Source: Deltaproteobacteria bacterium
Lineage (GTDB): Bacteria > Desulfobacterota > Binatia > UBA9968
Assembly (NCBI GenBank): GCA_009379725.1
Contig: WHTF01000011.1
Coordinates: forward strand, 1-64,000
DNA length: 64,000 nucleotides
Reading direction: 5' to 3'
The translations under genes were made by a program, and so were the position numbers. Below, piece after piece: positions 54,216-63,656 of the stretch (positions are counted from its first letter, which is position 1; every line of letters begins with the position of its first letter). Below the pieces are notes generated by a model, which saw only the letters and a program-made list of their open reading frames with translations, did no database searches and was not told the DNA's origin.

Positions 54216-56012
54216 TCACTCAGCCACCTTATTCCGAATACCCAATTCGCGAAGTTGGCTGGCGTCAACCGTCGAGGGCGCATCGGTGAGCAAACAGACC
54301 GCTCGCTGGCTCTTCGGAAAAGCGATTACGTCGCGCAGCGATTTGGCGCCGCTGAAAAGCATTGCCAAACGGTCGATACCGAACGCGATACCCCCGTGCG
54401 GCGGCGCCCCGAAGCCCAGTGCTTCAAGAAAAAACCCAAACTTGGCCTCAGCCTCTTCAGTGCCGATTCCCATCAGTGCAAGGATCTTCCTTTGTAACTC
54501 GACCTGATGAATACGAATGCTACCGCCGCCGACCTCAGTCCCATTGAGCGCCAGGTCATAGGCTTTCGACCGCACTTTCGCGGGTTCGGTGTCGAGCAAC
54601 GACAGATCCTCGTCGCGCGGCGCGGTAAATGGGTGATGCATGGCGACATAGCGCTTTTCCTCGGCGTCATATTCCATCAGCGGAAAATCCATTATCCAAA
54701 CCAGCGCGTACGCGTTTTCTGGAATGAGGCCGAGCTTTTCGCCGAGATGCAAGCGCAAATGGCCGAGAGCCTCGTGAACTACTTCTGTCGTGTCGGCTGA
54801 AAACAAGACCACATCGCCGACATGAGCGCCGGCGATCTTCTCGATCTCCGTTCGTTCCGCTTCCGAGAGAAACTTAGCGATGGGCGACTGCCAGCCTTCT
54901 GCAGTGATTTTAGTCCACGCCACCCCTTTTGCGCCGAATGTCGCAACGAAAGGAGTCATGTCATCCAAGTCTTTGCGTGACAGCTCATCACCTTTGGGGA
55001 TACAGATCCCTTTGACCACGCCGCCCTTCTGAATAACCGTCGAGAATACCTTGAACTGAGAATTACGCAGCGCTTCGGTAAAATCCTTTAACTCCAACCC
55101 GAAGCGCAGGTCGGGCTTATCCGAGCCGAAACGGTTCATCGCCTCTTCCCACGTCACGCTCTGAAAGGGCCGCTTGAGCTCGATGCCTTTCAATTCTTTG
55201 AAAAGAGCAGCGATTAACCCCTCGACCACATCGACGACATCATCGGGCTGAGCAAAAGACATCTCCATGTCGAGTTGGGTGAACTCGGGTTGCCGATCGG
55301 CGCGCAGATCTTCGTCCCTAAAGCACTTAACGATTTGGAAGTAGCGATCCAGTCCGCCAACCATGAGAATCTGTTTGAATAACTGCGGTGACTGCGGCAA
55401 GGCATAAAACTTACCGTGATAAATACGGCTCGGCACAAGGTAGTCGCGCGCCCCTTCCGGAGTGCTCTTGGTTAGTATAGGAGTCTCTACCTCGATAAAT
55501 CCCCTCCCGTCTAGATGGTCTCTTATCAACTTGGTCATGCGATAACGCAGTAACAAGTGGCTCAGACTGCGCGGCCTGCGTAAATCCAGATAACGGTATT
55601 TCAACCGAGTATTCTCGTTTGCATCGGTTTCATTTTCGATCAGAAAAGGCGGCACATGGGAAGCATTGAGCAGCCGCAACTCGTTGCCCATCAACTCGAC
55701 TTCACCAGTCGCCAGATCGGGATTAAGCGTCTCCGGCGGTCGCCTTGAGAGCACCCCTCGAACGGCCATCACATCTTCGGACCGGAGCTGCTTTGCTTTT
55801 TCGTGCGCCTCGGCATCGACTTCCGGATTGAAAACGATCTGCGCAATGCCGCTTCGATCTCGTAAGTCAACGAAGATCAACCCGCCATGGTCACGTCGTG
55901 TATGTACCCATCCGGTAAGTATCAGTTCCCGACCGACAGCATCCGAACGCGGTTCGCCGCAATAGCAGCTGCGCTTCCAGCCGCCAAGCTGATCGCTAAA
56001 AACTCTCTCCAT
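54216..56012 (-). CDS. aspS: Aspartyl-tRNA synthetase
   Basis: Charges tRNA-Asp. 598 residues, normal for the bacterial type with a GAD insertion domain. N-terminal anticodon domain: ELILTGWVHTRRDHGGLIFV. Catalytic motifs: FIEVETPILTKSTPEGARDY, QIVKCFRDEDLRADRQPEFT (motif 2) and FGIDRLAMLFSGAKSLRDVI (motif 3). Whether it is discriminating cannot be read with certainty. It lies 6 bp after hisS, a very common pairing. Confidence 0.95.
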   Translation of the reverse strand: MERVFSDQLGGWKRSCYCGEPRSDAVGRELILTGWVHTRRDHGGLIFVDLRDRSGIAQIVFNPEVDAEAHEKAKQLRSEDVMAVRGVLSRRPPETLNPDLATGEVELMGNELRLLNASHVPPFLIENETDANENTRLKYRYLDLRRPRSLSHLLLRYRMTKLIRDHLDGRGFIEVETPILTKSTPEGARDYLVPSRIYHGKFYALPQSPQLFKQILMVGGLDRYFQIVKCFRDEDLRADRQPEFTQLDMEMSFAQPDDVVDVVEGLIAALFKELKGIELKRPFQSVTWEEAMNRFGSDKPDLRFGLELKDFTEALRNSQFKVFSTVIQKGGVVKGICIPKGDELSRKDLDDMTPFVATFGAKGVAWTKITAEGWQSPIAKFLSEAERTEIEKIAGAHVGDVVLFSADTTEVVHEALGHLRLHLGEKLGLIPENAYALVWIMDFPLMEYDAEEKRYVAMHHPFTAPRDEDLSLLDTEPAKVRSKAYDLALNGTEVGGGSIRIHQVELQRKILALMGIGTEEAEAKFGFFLEALGFGAPPHGGIAFGIDRLAMLFSGAKSLRDVIAFPKSQRAVCLLTDAPSTVDASQLRELGIRNKVAE

Positions 56013-56018
56013 AGCCAG

Positions 56019-57284
56019 TTAGTTCGCCTTCCTCAACATCAATACTTCCTCTACCTTTTCTAAGCTTATCTCTTCTTGCTGTTTGTTCGTCATATCGCGT
56101 AGCAGAGCTATTCCTTTATCAAGCTCATCGTCGCCAAGAATCAGCACCAACGGTGCCCTGAGCTTATCGGCGCGCCTCATCTGACTCTTCAGGCTTCTAG
56201 CTTCGCCTTCCATTTCCACCAGCACACCTTGACGGCGCAGCCTGTGTACGACCGGGAATGCCCAACCGCGTGCTTTTTCGCTAACCCAAGCCACATAAAC
56301 CAATGGACCCGCTGGCGCATGATTCTCTTTCATGCGCAGTAACATGATCAAGCGTTCGATTCCCATGGCAAAGCCGACGCCGGCAATCGCTGGCCCCCCA
56401 AGCTCCTGCACTAAGCCGTCGTAACGACCCCCGGCAGCAATAGCGCTTTGCGAGCCCAGCTGGCTGCTTTTCCACTCGAATGTTGTGCGGCAATAATAAT
56501 CCAAGCCGCGCACCATGCGGGAATTCAAATCGTAACGCACATCGGCCTGCCAGAGCAGACGCTGCACAAGATCGAAATGCTCACGGCAAGGATCGCACAA
56601 CGAGTCGAGAATCGAAGGAGCATTTTTTGTCTCCTCGCCGCAGCCGGGCTCCTTGCAATCCAAGACCCGCAGCGGATTTCGATCCATGCGGCGGCGGCAA
56701 TTGCCACACAGCCCCACGTCATGATCTTTAAGGAAATCCAGCAGACGCTCGCGATACTTTGGACGGCACTGCTCGCAACCGAGCGAGTTAAGCTGCAATT
56801 CGGCCCCCTCCAAACCAACGGAAGAAAAAAAGTCACTGAGGAGCAGCAAAACTTCAACATCAATGAAAGCATCACTGCGTCCGAGCGCCTCGGCGCCGAT
56901 CTGGTGGAACTGGCGCAACCTACCTTTCTGAGGCCGCTCCCGCCGGAACATTGGTCCCAGGTAGTAGAGTTTCCGTACCGCTTCGATCTTGAACATCTCG
57001 GATTCGACGTAGGCTCGTACGACACCCGCGGTACCCTCTGGACGCAACGTCAAAAGCGTGCCTTTAGCATCCTGATCGGCGAAGGTATACATCTCTTTCT
57101 CTACAATGTCCGTTGTCTCGCCAAGTGAACGGCTGAACAGCTCGGTTTTTTCAACGATTGGAATTCGGATTTCGGCAAAATTGTAGAACGTGAAGATTTC
57201 ACGTACCTTCTGCTCGACCCATTGCCAGGTCTCAACTTCGCCTGGGAAAATGTCCGAAAACCCTTTGATAGAAGTAATTTTCAT
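56019..57284 (-). CDS. hisS: Histidyl-tRNA synthetase
   Basis: Charges tRNA-His. 421 residues with KGFSDIFPGEVETWQWVEQK at the start, motif 2 MFRRERPQKGRLRQFHQIGA, the histidine-binding block GLDYYCRTTFEW and AAGGRYDGLVQELGGPAIAG. A small zinc-type cysteine cluster (CGNCRRRMDRN, CDPC) lies in the insertion region. It is followed by aspS with a 6-bp gap. Upstream, 235 bp hold no feature I can support. Confidence 0.95.
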   Translation of the reverse strand: MKITSIKGFSDIFPGEVETWQWVEQKVREIFTFYNFAEIRIPIVEKTELFSRSLGETTDIVEKEMYTFADQDAKGTLLTLRPEGTAGVVRAYVESEMFKIEAVRKLYYLGPMFRRERPQKGRLRQFHQIGAEALGRSDAFIDVEVLLLLSDFFSSVGLEGAELQLNSLGCEQCRPKYRERLLDFLKDHDVGLCGNCRRRMDRNPLRVLDCKEPGCGEETKNAPSILDSLCDPCREHFDLVQRLLWQADVRYDLNSRMVRGLDYYCRTTFEWKSSQLGSQSAIAAGGRYDGLVQELGGPAIAGVGFAMGIERLIMLLRMKENHAPAGPLVYVAWVSEKARGWAFPVVHRLRRQGVLVEMEGEARSLKSQMRRADKLRAPLVLILGDDELDKGIALLRDMTNKQQEEISLEKVEEVLMLRKAN

Positions 57285-57519
57285 CTACTTTTGCAAACCT
57301 TTTTAAAGATAGCGTCAGAACATCTTTGCCCAGCTTAATTGACTATCCAGGCGCACAGCGCGAATCGCCGCGAGCAGAGGCTTACGCAATCCTTTACCTT
57401 GAATCGAGGCAACCTTAGACAACAAGAAAGATGAGCATCTTCAACCGCCGGTTCGTACCAAGACACCATAAGAACCTATGCAGGTCAAGCAAATCACTCT
57501 GCGGCCCCTTCTCCGGCAA

Positions 57520-58248
57520 TCATTTTTGCGCCTTGTAACGATAGGCTCGGCTGCGGCGGGTGGTACCGTACAGCTCGGCAAAAAGAAACCCCCGGAAGAT
57601 CATAAAATAGGTCAGGCACAGTCCCATTCCGACGGCAAGGACGAATAGTTGCAACAGCCCCGGCAGCCCCGTGGTAATGACGCTAAGAATTTGCAGAATG
57701 GAATATCCCGCCAGCGTTATAATGAAGTTTGGCAACAGCCACTCGAGCCAATTCTCGACGATGAAGTTATAACTGTCACTAATAAGCTCTAGGCCGGACG
57801 AACGGGTCTGATAAATGAGCTCAGGAACAGGATTGAGCAGAATATAAACTGCAATCTGAATCAAGGTGAGAATCAGGCCTCCATTGGGAACCGAGGCAAG
57901 AACCATCGCCAAGAGCCTCATCGGAATCCATAATATAAACGCGATACGTAACAATTCCCAAAAATAAACGGTGAAGCCCTTTATAAAATCGTTAAAATCG
58001 GCGCGGCCGCTATCAACGATGTTTTTGATCAGATAGAGTCCTGAACTGATGCAAGCCTGGCTTGCTAGGCCGAGAAGCAAACCACCGAGGATCCCCAAAG
58101 AGACAACCACTGTCGCGACGATCGATAGCAGAGTCGCATAGGCCCATGGTGCACAGCTAACGACCCAATTTTTAAGGAGACATTTCCACGACCGCCGCAA
58201 TGCGGCCGCGTAGACCCAAAGAGTTGCCTGCAGGGCATCCATTGGCAT
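57520..58248 (-). CDS. Hypothetical polytopic membrane protein
   Basis: A 242-residue protein with about five to six hydrophobic segments (notably residues 36-70, 98-140, 165-235) and short basic ends (RRSRAYRYKAQK). It resembles poorly described DUF975/glycerophosphoryl-diester membrane-domain proteins in overall layout, but I cannot name a family. Start is MPMDALQATLW, with a second in-frame ATG two codons later. It stands alone, with non-coding DNA on both sides. Confidence 0.6.
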   Translation of the reverse strand: MPMDALQATLWVYAAALRRSWKCLLKNWVVSCAPWAYATLLSIVATVVVSLGILGGLLLGLASQACISSGLYLIKNIVDSGRADFNDFIKGFTVYFWELLRIAFILWIPMRLLAMVLASVPNGGLILTLIQIAVYILLNPVPELIYQTRSSGLELISDSYNFIVENWLEWLLPNFIITLAGYSILQILSVITTGLPGLLQLFVLAVGMGLCLTYFMIFRGFLFAELYGTTRRSRAYRYKAQK

Positions 58249-58380
58249 TTTATAGCAGAAAATAAATCGCGGTGCAGCGAATGCGCTAATCCTTGAATCG
58301 AACCGCGCTACTTCCGACCCATGACACGGAATTGTCGGGACTCATCGATCACGCCGTCGCCTTTTCGCTGCTTTAGGATC

Positions 58381-58400
58381 GGCGAACCTAGGCGAACCTA
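58381..58400. repeat. Tandem direct repeat, 10 bp x 2
   Basis: Two exact adjacent copies of GGCGAACCTA. Probably replication slippage; no regulatory meaning is claimed. Confidence 0.6.
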
Positions 58401-58703
58401 TTTGTCCTAACCAGCGCGACCATCGGAATCTCGCCGCACCGCGCCAAGCTCCCCGTTATTGAGTCCCACCCATAAGTAAGTCTCCAAACGAAATAAGAGA
58501 GCGCAACGCCGTCCACGACCAACTGTAGTCATTCCCAAGCAATGTCAGGAGACGTGATCCTACAGCCGTCACTTAAGTTCGAAGAAAACACCGTAAGATT
58601 GAACATTTTTCGCCTCTCTTGATAACGGCGATTAGCGCATCAGCCTACCCCAATCTCTATATTTCTAGGGACTTAGCACAAACCACCACAACCCGACCAC
58701 TAC

Positions 58704-58718
58704 TGGCTTGATTTTTGC
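58704..58718 (+). promoter_or_regulatory. Candidate sigma-54 promoter
   Basis: TGGCTTGATTTTTGC fits the TGGC-N7-TTGC pattern with exact -24/-12 spacing. It points toward the small ORF at 58899, about 180 bp downstream. One match in a 64-kb window is weak evidence on its own, and no RpoN or activator gene is seen here. Confidence 0.3.
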
Positions 58719-58898
58719 GCCCTCACCTAAAAAAACGAGAGGTTTAATATTTAGTAGAGGTTTGTTGCGGCATCAAATCAGGACGTTTAATACACCGTGA
58801 CAGAAAATTGATACACAGGCTTCGACACCGGAGCCGCTATCAGAAGTGAACTTCGAGTAACGCGACGCGCAACCTGAATATCGGTCCTATGCGGAAAG

Positions 58899-59132
58899 AT
58901 GATTTATCTAGTCACTTATATGGAATACAACGAAAGCCGGCACAAGGGCGATACTAAGCGCCTGATCTTCGTTGAGTCTAAAATGGTATTGGAGCTCGGG
59001 AGGGTAACTGATCTAATTAAGATGCTGACCAACGGCAACTTCAACGCGCGAAGCGTGGAGATCGCTGGTCAGAAGGACTGGGACGCCACACGGATAAATC
59101 ATCCGGCCCTCAGAATCTACCAACTTGATTAA
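58899..59132 (+). CDS. Hypothetical protein, small
   Basis: A 77-residue ORF without a recognisable family. Composition is balanced and hydrophilic with charged residues spread evenly (IFVESKMVLELGRVTDL, SVEIAGQKDWDATRINH), unlike most spurious frames. No good ribosome site is seen, and GGAAAG directly abuts the ATG. It may be a real small accessory gene or chance. Confidence 0.35.
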   Translation: MIYLVTYMEYNESRHKGDTKRLIFVESKMVLELGRVTDLIKMLTNGNFNARSVEIAGQKDWDATRINHPALRIYQLD

Positions 59133-59346
59133 ACTTTTCTGTTGCAGTAATCCGCGGGAAGGGCACCTACCCGCTAGTGATTTCACGACCCTTGACACAG
59201 CCGATGAGTGCGGTATATTCGGCCGCCATTATTTCTTAACCAGTCACGCGAGGGTATAGAGATAAAGTCCGCTTGCCAATTAAGTTGCGGCACCTTGATT
59301 AATGCTTCCCGGCGTCTCGCATGTTACGAGATCGATAGAAAGCCCG

Positions 59347-59751
59347 ATGAACCTGAATCTTCTAGCAAACCTGATAATATGGTGTCTCTTCCCACTAGCT
59401 CTCGCCTGTGTGATCGCGTTTGCCTCCAACGTTCACGAGGAATTCGTGAATGAGAGACGCCGAAAACAAAGCGCAAGACCCACAGCTAATATCTTCCCCA
59501 CGTCCTATTTGCAGCCACAACCTCAGCGAGAACGGTCGGTATTGGACATGGCTATAGTCCGCGCCTACGACAGCCCAGAGTTGTTTCGCGAAGATTTGTG
59601 GCTTTTACGGATCGATCGGAGCCTTAAAGCGCATGCGGCACTCACTGATTGGGTGCCGCTTTTAGAAGCAAACCTTAAGATTCCCGCCGACCGCGGCAAA
59701 TCGATCTGCGCGCTTCTGGCTCAACATGCGGGAGCTAGATGCGACAATTGA
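59347..59751 (+). CDS. Hypothetical protein with N-terminal membrane segment
   Basis: About 134 residues from the ATG at 59347 (the frame is open from 59302). A single hydrophobic segment NLLANLIIWCLFPLALACVI covers about residues 4-23, followed by a soluble region with EFVNERRRKQ and a terminal half rich in Leu and Arg (LWLLRIDRSLKAHAALTDW). No family recognised. It may be a membrane-anchored small protein, or a decayed ORF. Confidence 0.35.
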   Translation: MNLNLLANLIIWCLFPLALACVIAFASNVHEEFVNERRRKQSARPTANIFPTSYLQPQPQRERSVLDMAIVRAYDSPELFREDLWLLRIDRSLKAHAALTDWVPLLEANLKIPADRGKSICALLAQHAGARCDN

Positions 59752-59857
59752 GGTTTGCTCCGCAAGACCCCTTCAGCTTTTGTGAATTATCACCTTTACT
59801 AAGCCCGGCTCTAGCAACCAACAACGCACTACTGCTATTCACAACCGAACCTTAAGT

Positions 59858-59939
59858 GGTCTGACACAGCTCCACGCGGGTGTGTTCCGGATCATCGTGA
59901 CTGCCGAAGATGTGCTGCGGGCGGTGTCAGGAGTCAGAC
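59858..59939. repeat. Short inverted-repeat pair in the gap before mlaC
   Basis: GGTCTGACAC (59858-59867) faces GTGTCAG and GTCAGAC (59924-59930 and 59933-59939), the right arm being doubled. The arms lie about 56 bp apart. It might be the remnant of a small mobile or REP-associated element; no transposase is nearby. The rest of 59752-60035 shows nothing else. Confidence 0.3.
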
Positions 59940-60035
59940 ATCGTATTTTCATCGGACATGATAAGGTCACAGGTTGAGCATTTCCGGCGACTTTGCTTTA
60001 CTTAGGAATCGGCCGTGGAAGGCGATTAAACCATT

Positions 60036-60638
60036 ATGCAAACACAGATGAAAATATTATTGCGATTGTTACTGGTGGCATTTCTTCTGCTGGGTGGAGC
60101 ATTGCCACTCCGTGCCGGTGCCCCCACCGAGGAAATACGAACAGCTATCGATCAAGGCGTCAAAATCCTCAAGAACGCGGACCTCGCAAACAGCAAACAG
60201 AAAGCTCAAGTTATCAATCAATTGCGAGAGATCGTTTTTCCTCTGTTCGACTTCGCGGAAATGGCCAAGCGTTCTCTCGGATCGCATTGGCGCCGTATCA
60301 GTCCAGCGCAGCAAAAGGAATTCGTAACCGTTTTCACCGAGCTTCTGGAAACAACTTATGCTGATAAAATAGATCTTTACGAAGGGCAGCAGGTCGACTA
60401 CATCGGTGAAACAATCGACCAAGGTTACGCCGAAGTCAATACGAGAGTGATCGGCAAGAACGGACAATCCTATTCAGTAGATTACAAGCTCCACACTGTG
60501 GGCGGCAAGTGGAGGATTTACGACGTCGTCGCAGAAAACATCAGCCTGGTCAATAATTATCGGTCGCAATTTAATCGCGTCGTGGTTAATTCCTCGTTTG
60601 AAGAGCTGATTAAAAAGATCAAACAAATAACTAAGTAA
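60036..60638 (+). CDS. mlaC: MlaC/Ttg2D-type phospholipid-binding periplasmic protein
   Basis: Carries phospholipid between the outer membrane and an inner-membrane Mla transporter. 200 residues with a signal peptide ending near LRAGA (about residue 28), then QLREIVFPLFDFAEMAKRSL and FVTVFTELLETTYADKIDLY, both family signatures, and KWRIYDVVAENISLVNNYRS at the C-terminal half. No mlaD, mlaE, mlaF or mlaB is adjacent, so it is an orphan here. A GGAAGG sequence lies 13 bp before the ATG. Confidence 0.9.
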   Translation: MQTQMKILLRLLLVAFLLLGGALPLRAGAPTEEIRTAIDQGVKILKNADLANSKQKAQVINQLREIVFPLFDFAEMAKRSLGSHWRRISPAQQKEFVTVFTELLETTYADKIDLYEGQQVDYIGETIDQGYAEVNTRVIGKNGQSYSVDYKLHTVGGKWRIYDVVAENISLVNNYRSQFNRVVVNSSFEELIKKIKQITK

Positions 60639-60719
60639 CCCGGCGCAGTAACCTGACGATTCGAATTTTCACGAGCCGGTACAATAGCGCATGCGCAGTT
60701 TGGCAGGGTTGCTAACTAT

Positions 60720-60741
60720 CGTCTATCACCCGTCTATCACC
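60720..60741. repeat. Tandem direct repeat, 11 bp x 2
   Basis: Two exact adjacent copies of CGTCTATCACC in the space after mlaC, probably a slippage product. Confidence 0.5.
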
Positions 60742-60787
60742 GGTCCAATCGCGGCGATCGCAATCTGGCCGATGCCAGTTTGCCGAT

Positions 60788-61209
60788 CTAACGCGGAGGC
60801 AGCGGGCCATGTTCGGCCATCTTTTTGTAGAATCCAACGACTTCCGGGTCGCGAGGCAGCTCTCTAATGGAGCCCTCCACCTCGTCACCGGTCAGGGGGA
60901 GGGTTCGCTGCCCATGAGCTTTTTAAACTCCGGGCGAAACCCTGGATCGTTAAAGGCGTTGGCCATCGCTTCACGCAAGATCTTCACAGTCGCGGGTGGT
61001 GTGCCCGGAGGCAGAACATAAGGCCAACGCGGATAGAGAAAAGCCCGGAACAAAGTGACCAGTTTCCGTTCCTTGTCGTTCTTGGCAAGCGAGTCCAAGT
61101 CAGGAACGTTGGCGAAACGGGGATGAAATTTGCCCTTGGGAATCGTCAGCGTCGCGTGAACATTTAGCTCGCCTTTTGCGAGCGCTTCGCCGTTGCGACG
61201 ACCCCCTCC
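60788..61209 (-). pseudogene. Remnant of a TctC/Bug-type extracytoplasmic solute receptor
   Basis: Only the C-terminal part of the gene is left. From the stop at 61210 the frame is open without a start and reads GELNVHATLTIPKGKFHPRF, RAFLYPRWPYVLPPGTPP and VKILREAMANAFNDPGFRPE, resembling tripartite-tricarboxylate (TctC/Bug) receptor C-termini. It then hits TGA at 60892 after a run of five C. Adding one C restores frame into IRELPRDPEVVGFYKKMAEH and a normal end, PLPPR-stop at 60788. The missing N-terminus plus the frameshift mark it as a pseudogene. The family call is from pattern, not search. Confidence 0.7.
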
Positions 61210-61573
61210 TTAACCATTACTCTATTTACGATCCGACAGATCCGGGAAGAGGCTTATACAACAAGACGCCGTCTCCTGTCATCTAGATCCCATGTGCCGA
61301 AAGAAAGCGACAGCCTCCTGCCGGTCTTACTTACGCCCATTTCCAGTGTAGCCGTAGGCCAAATCGATTCAGTCGGCACTCGCGAGATCAATCTTTTTGA
61401 CCTTCACGAGCGCATCGTTACCGAATTCTCTCATCGATCTCGATCAAGGTCGTAAAGCTGCGTGCTGTTATAGGTCTCAAAACCATATACCGGCGGGTTG
61501 TGTTGTTGGGAAATTTAACGATAAGCCTCCTAACCTTTCTTAATCGCAGGTTTTGGCGCCTGTGCAGGGAATC
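61210..61573. other. Intergenic stretch of 364 bp
   Basis: No intact gene. On the minus strand, around 61369-61450, a short frame (REFGNDALVKVKKIDLASAD then stop) preceded, in another frame, by SFTTLIEIDERIR looks like the decayed tail of a coding sequence, which I cannot identify. Nothing else is recognised. Confidence 0.45.
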
Positions 61574-62995
61574 TTAGGGAAAAGGAAGTGAAGATTTTCG
61601 CCCGCTTCCCATGATGGAGGTCGCCAGCGCAACCAGACTCAATGCGGCAGCAGCCATAAAAGTGGTATTCAGCGCCGCGACGAAAGCGGATGGATTTGCA
61701 GTTGTGAGAGCTGTCCCGGATATGCCGGTATAATGTTCGAAAGTGACGGACATCAGCAGGCTGCTCAAGGCGACGCCGAGCACGTTACCCAGACCGAACG
61801 TTACGTGATTCACAGCCGACGCGAAGCCCCGGTGCTGAGCCGGCATCATACTGATCATCGCCATTGAATTGGCGGGATTGAAGATGCCATTGGTGATCGC
61901 CCCCACGACGATCAGCAGCGTTGGTAGAATCCAGTGTGAATCGACGCGCAAAAAACCGCCGATGCCGAGAGAGACGATCATGAACGCGACCCCTAGGCTC
62001 GCCGGCATGCGCGGCCCCAGGTGGTCGGCGAGATAACCGCTCAAGGGCGCAAGAGCTACGGTAAGAAAGGAAGGTGCCATGAAAATAACGCCGACATGGG
62101 TGGGCGTTAGACCGAGCACGTCTTGCAGGTAAAAAGGCAGGAGAAACCCGGTCAGAGCATAACAGATCGCAATGACCAGTAAACTGACGACGCTCATGCT
62201 GAACCTACGGATTTTAAACAGCGTCAAATTTAGAATCGGAGTCCTGGTTCTGGTTTCATGAAAGATTAATCCGGCAAGGCAGATCAAGAACAAAACCGCC
62301 AATGCCGTCTTGGAGTTTTCACCGATCATTTGGTGCGTACGCCGATCTAAAGACATCACCAAAGCACTGGTCGTGGCAAACAATAAAGCCGCGCCGGCAT
62401 AATCAATGGAAACCGGGCGGCGCGGCGACGCCCGTGGACGGCTCCGGAGACTTAACAAGGTCAAAAGCGCCCCGCAGATTCCAATCGGCACCAAAAAGAA
62501 AAAACTCCAGCGCCAGCTCAGATAATCGATCATCAAGCCGCCGATACTCGGGCCAATGATAAATCCCACGTGGTGCGCGGTAGTCATATAGCCCTGCGCC
62601 CTGCCGGCGAGATTTTCGGGAACCGATTCAGCGGCCAGAGCGCGGCTGGAAGACTGCAGCATCGCACCGCCGACGCCCTGCATGAAACGAAAGACAATGA
62701 GTTGAACGAGCGTCTGAGAGAGCCCGCACAACAAAGAACTTACGGTGAACACCAAGAAGCCCAGCGCGAAAATCTTCTCGCGGCCCCAAAGATCGGAAAC
62801 ACGGCCAAAAATGATGGACAATCCGATATTCGAAAGCTGATACGAGAGCAGCGCCCAGGAAACGCCGAGCAGGTCTGTCGCCAGGCTATTGGCGATTGTC
62901 GGCATTGAGATGCTGACGATCCTCGTGGCGGTGCCGGAGAAGAAAGTTCCCAGTAGAGCCGTAGTGAGGAGTAAGTAATTGATGCTTGCGTTCAT
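61574..62995 (-). CDS. MFS transporter, DHA2 (EmrB/QacA) family
   Basis: A drug/proton antiporter-like exporter, about 473 residues from the ATG at 62995 with 14 predicted membrane segments (the frame opens at 63091, but the extension is basic and without a membrane start). Motif A is in GRVSDLWGREKIF, motif C in GFIIGPSIGGLMIDYLSWRW, which mark DHA2 exporters. The fusion partner EmrA (membrane fusion protein) is not adjacent, so it is likely to work alone. Substrate unknown. Confidence 0.85.
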   Translation of the reverse strand: MNASINYLLLTTALLGTFFSGTATRIVSISMPTIANSLATDLLGVSWALLSYQLSNIGLSIIFGRVSDLWGREKIFALGFLVFTVSSLLCGLSQTLVQLIVFRFMQGVGGAMLQSSSRALAAESVPENLAGRAQGYMTTAHHVGFIIGPSIGGLMIDYLSWRWSFFFLVPIGICGALLTLLSLRSRPRASPRRPVSIDYAGAALLFATTSALVMSLDRRTHQMIGENSKTALAVLFLICLAGLIFHETRTRTPILNLTLFKIRRFSMSVVSLLVIAICYALTGFLLPFYLQDVLGLTPTHVGVIFMAPSFLTVALAPLSGYLADHLGPRMPASLGVAFMIVSLGIGGFLRVDSHWILPTLLIVVGAITNGIFNPANSMAMISMMPAQHRGFASAVNHVTFGLGNVLGVALSSLLMSVTFEHYTGISGTALTTANPSAFVAALNTTFMAAAALSLVALATSIMGSGRKSSLPFP

Positions 62996-63656
62996 CCCGA
63001 TGCTTTGTTTCCGTCGAACTTTCGAATCAATAGCGCGGAAAACGTTACGCGGCAAATGGAAGCCTGAGAACGGCCTGAATGAGTTACTCAATTAAATGGG
63101 TAATTTCTGCCTTGCCGTAATCGTGCTCGTTACCCACAGCCATATCGTAAATCCGCGGTTCTCACATGCACGAAACAGTCGATTTCGGTTGACATCAACC
63201 GGAGCAAAAAGGTGAAAGCAGGACAGCGGCAAAAAAGTTGACGCGGAAACAGTTTGGTTTCACACGGATGGGCAGCGGTGATTCTGTATGGCGGAGCGGG
63301 CGTTATACGGGCCGCCAACGCCGAAGCCTTCGCCGGATAGAGGCGAAGTCGTCGCTCGAATCAGAAGGCGTCAGCCGGTGGAATGTTTCGATTCACAGCG
63401 CAGGAGCGCTATGGCGCGGCCGCTTCCTTATAGCTTTGGGGTCCGACCTTTCCGGTGGTGTGACTCACCGAGAACACGAAATCTTGAAGGCGCGCCGCAA
63501 GGCGTGGCAGAATTGTCATAAAAGGTGCGGCCTGATCTGTGATAACAGCCTTGGGCATCATCTCACAGGAAGAAAGATTCTGCCCTCGTTCTGTTTAGAT
63601 CCAAAAGCCCCTTACCCTACTTGAGCTATTATCCTTATCCCTACTTGATGGAAGAC
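62996..63656. other. Intergenic stretch of about 660 bp
   Basis: No supported gene. A plus-strand frame at 63238-63624 lacks family features and a ribosome site and is not called. A 7-bp hairpin (63328-63334 with 63342-63348, loop 7) is present but lacks a T tract. No tRNA, transposase or riboswitch was recognised. Confidence 0.55.

Larger units (their letters stand above)
58249..58898. other. Intergenic stretch of 650 bp
   Basis: No supported gene. It contains a perfect tandem copy of a 10-base unit (GGCGAACCTA, 58381-58400) and a sequence matching the sigma-54 promoter pattern at 58704-58718. No tRNA, riboswitch or terminator shape was recognised. The coding density is far below the rest of the window. 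Confidence 0.6.

Noticed and set aside
60892-61098. Short minus-strand ORF with TTG start
   Set aside because: Not an independent gene. It is the middle part of the receptor remnant at 60788-61209; the frame continues upstream without a start.
63238-63624. Plus-strand frame of 128 codons in the right-hand gap
   Set aside because: No ribosome site, no family motif and arginine/serine-heavy composition. I treat the stretch as non-coding.
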